Shown here: in pieces, positions 5,881 through 6,648 of the stretch | Numbering within the stretch: the first letter of the stretch is position 1 | Layout of the letters: each line of letters opens with the position of its first letter | Assembly: GCA_007134405.1 (NCBI GenBank) | Contig: SLKW01000304.1 | Coordinates: 1 to 6,648, forward strand | Source of the DNA: Paracoccaceae bacterium | GTDB lineage: Bacteria; Pseudomonadota; Alphaproteobacteria; Rhodobacterales; Rhodobacteraceae | Direction: 5' to 3' | Length of the DNA: 6,648 nt | The notes under the pieces: model-generated | What the model saw: only the letters and a program-made list of their open reading frames with translations | Databases searched by the model: none | Told to the model about the DNA's origin: nothing | Translations under genes and position numbers: made by a program

Positions 5881-6648
5881 TCAATAACTCACGCGGTGAC
5901 AAAGCGTTCCGGGGTCGGCAAGTATCTCGCCATAGTGGTGCGGCAAGTCCGAAAACGCAGTTTCACCGCTGATCAGCGCGTCAAGCGCGGGGTGGGCGAG
6001 CAGGGAAAGCGCTTTTTCAAGGCGCCGCCTGAAGGTCCAGCGCGGGGCGCGATGCGGCGGCACCGCCCCGACCTGGGATGAGACGATGCGCAGCCTCTGG
6101 CTGTGGAACGCGCCGCCGAGCGGCACTGAGACGGGCGCGGTCCCGTACCAACTGGCCTCGACCACGGTGGCTTCGCGCGCCGCGGCGGCGAGCGCGGTGG
6201 CAAGCCCCGCGGCGTTGCCCGAGGCGTGGATCACGACATCCGCGCGTGGCTCTACCGCCTGGGGGGGCTGGAACGCACAGCCGAGCGTTTCGGCCAGCGC
6301 CGCCTTTCGCGGGTCGGTATCGACCAGCGTGACCTCGGCTCCCGGCAGGCGCGAAGCGAGGAAGGCGGTCAGCGCCCCGACGACGCCCGCGCCCACGACC
6401 GCGACCCGGTCGCCGGGGCCGGCGCCGGAATCCCAGAGGATGTTGAGCGCCGTCTCCATGTTCGCGCCAAGGATCGCGCGCTCCGGCGGGACCGGGTGCG
6501 GCACGGGGAGGGCCGCCTGCACCGGGCAGGCGAACCGGGCCTGGTGCGGGTGCAGCGCAAAGACGATACGGGCTTGCAGAGCCTCGGGCCCGCTCACGAC
6601 CCTGCCCACCGCGCTGTAGCCGTACTTCACCGGAAAGCCGAAATCCCC
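5881..6648 (-). CDS. Zinc-binding alcohol dehydrogenase, MDR superfamily (5' end cut by window)
   Basis: The C-terminal 255 residues of a medium-chain dehydrogenase/reductase. The frame is open to the window edge; the GTG at 6630 is an internal valine, since in-frame codons upstream read GDFGFP before VKYGYSAVGRVVSG. The visible part contains that last segment of the catalytic domain, then VFALHPHQ, then the cofactor domain with VAVVGAGVVG (82-91 of the visible part). D110 ends the second strand (TLVDTDPRK), favouring NAD(H) over NADP(H). No structural-zinc cysteine cluster is seen in the visible part. The family oxidises alcohols or reduces carbonyls. The stop lies 18 bases before the PTPS-like gene, whose ribosome-binding site fills that gap, so the two are surely cotranscribed. 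The substrate is unknown; the missing N-terminus holds most of the expected catalytic zinc ligands. Confidence 0.85.
   Translation of the reverse strand, partial: GDFGFPVKYGYSAVGRVVSGPEALQARIVFALHPHQARFACPVQAALPVPHPVPPERAILGANMETALNILWDSGAGPGDRVAVVGAGVVGALTAFLASRLPGAEVTLVDTDPRKAALAETLGCAFQPPQAVEPRADVVIHASGNAAGLATALAAAAREATVVEASWYGTAPVSVPLGGAFHSQRLRIVSSQVGAVPPHRAPRWTFRRRLEKALSLLAHPALDALISGETAFSDLPHHYGEILADPGTLCHRVSY

Overview
This is a G+C-rich window, probably from an alphaproteobacterium. Rhodobacterales or a related marine or soil group is my best guess. The guess rests on the base composition, third positions filled with G or C, a periplasmic TRAP-type solute receptor, and a cluster of enzyme families I associate with alphaproteobacteria. 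I see no mobile element, RNA gene or CRISPR array. Every gene I accept lies on the minus strand, so the window is transcribed from right (6648) to left (1).

Right-hand block (6648 to 2741): five tightly packed genes, apparently one operon. In transcription order they are: an MDR-type zinc-binding alcohol dehydrogenase cut by the window edge; a small 6-pyruvoyl-tetrahydropterin-synthase (PTPS/QueD)-fold protein; a class I SAM-dependent methyltransferase; a stand-alone RibD-type reductase domain; and a Tat-exported serine hydrolase of the beta-lactamase/esterase fold. Gaps are 18 and 35 bases, followed by overlaps of 8 and 4 bases. The enzyme mix (pteridine-fold protein, riboflavin-type pyrimidine reductase, methyltransferase, dehydrogenase) looks like a small biosynthetic route starting from a GTP-derived pyrimidine or pteridine. 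No product can be read from the sequence. The PTPS-like protein has lost the catalytic triad and one zinc ligand of canonical QueD, so it should not be annotated simply as QueD.

Middle (2740 to 2617): a 124-base gap with a good candidate promoter (perfect TTGACA -35 box, 17-base spacer, weak -10 box) reading into the left-hand block. It probably marks the start of a second transcription unit.

Left-hand block (2616 to 242): a TRAP (DctP-family) periplasmic receptor, then a PhzS-like FAD-dependent aromatic hydroxylase. Between them is a perfect 11-bp stem-loop without a U-tract. The receptor probably delivers a small organic acid, possibly aromatic, that the hydroxylase acts on. The membrane subunits DctQ and DctM are not in the window.

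Left edge (1 to 241): no supportable gene. It holds a two-part inverted repeat at 22-55 and degenerate GC-rich short direct repeats between about 119 and 213.
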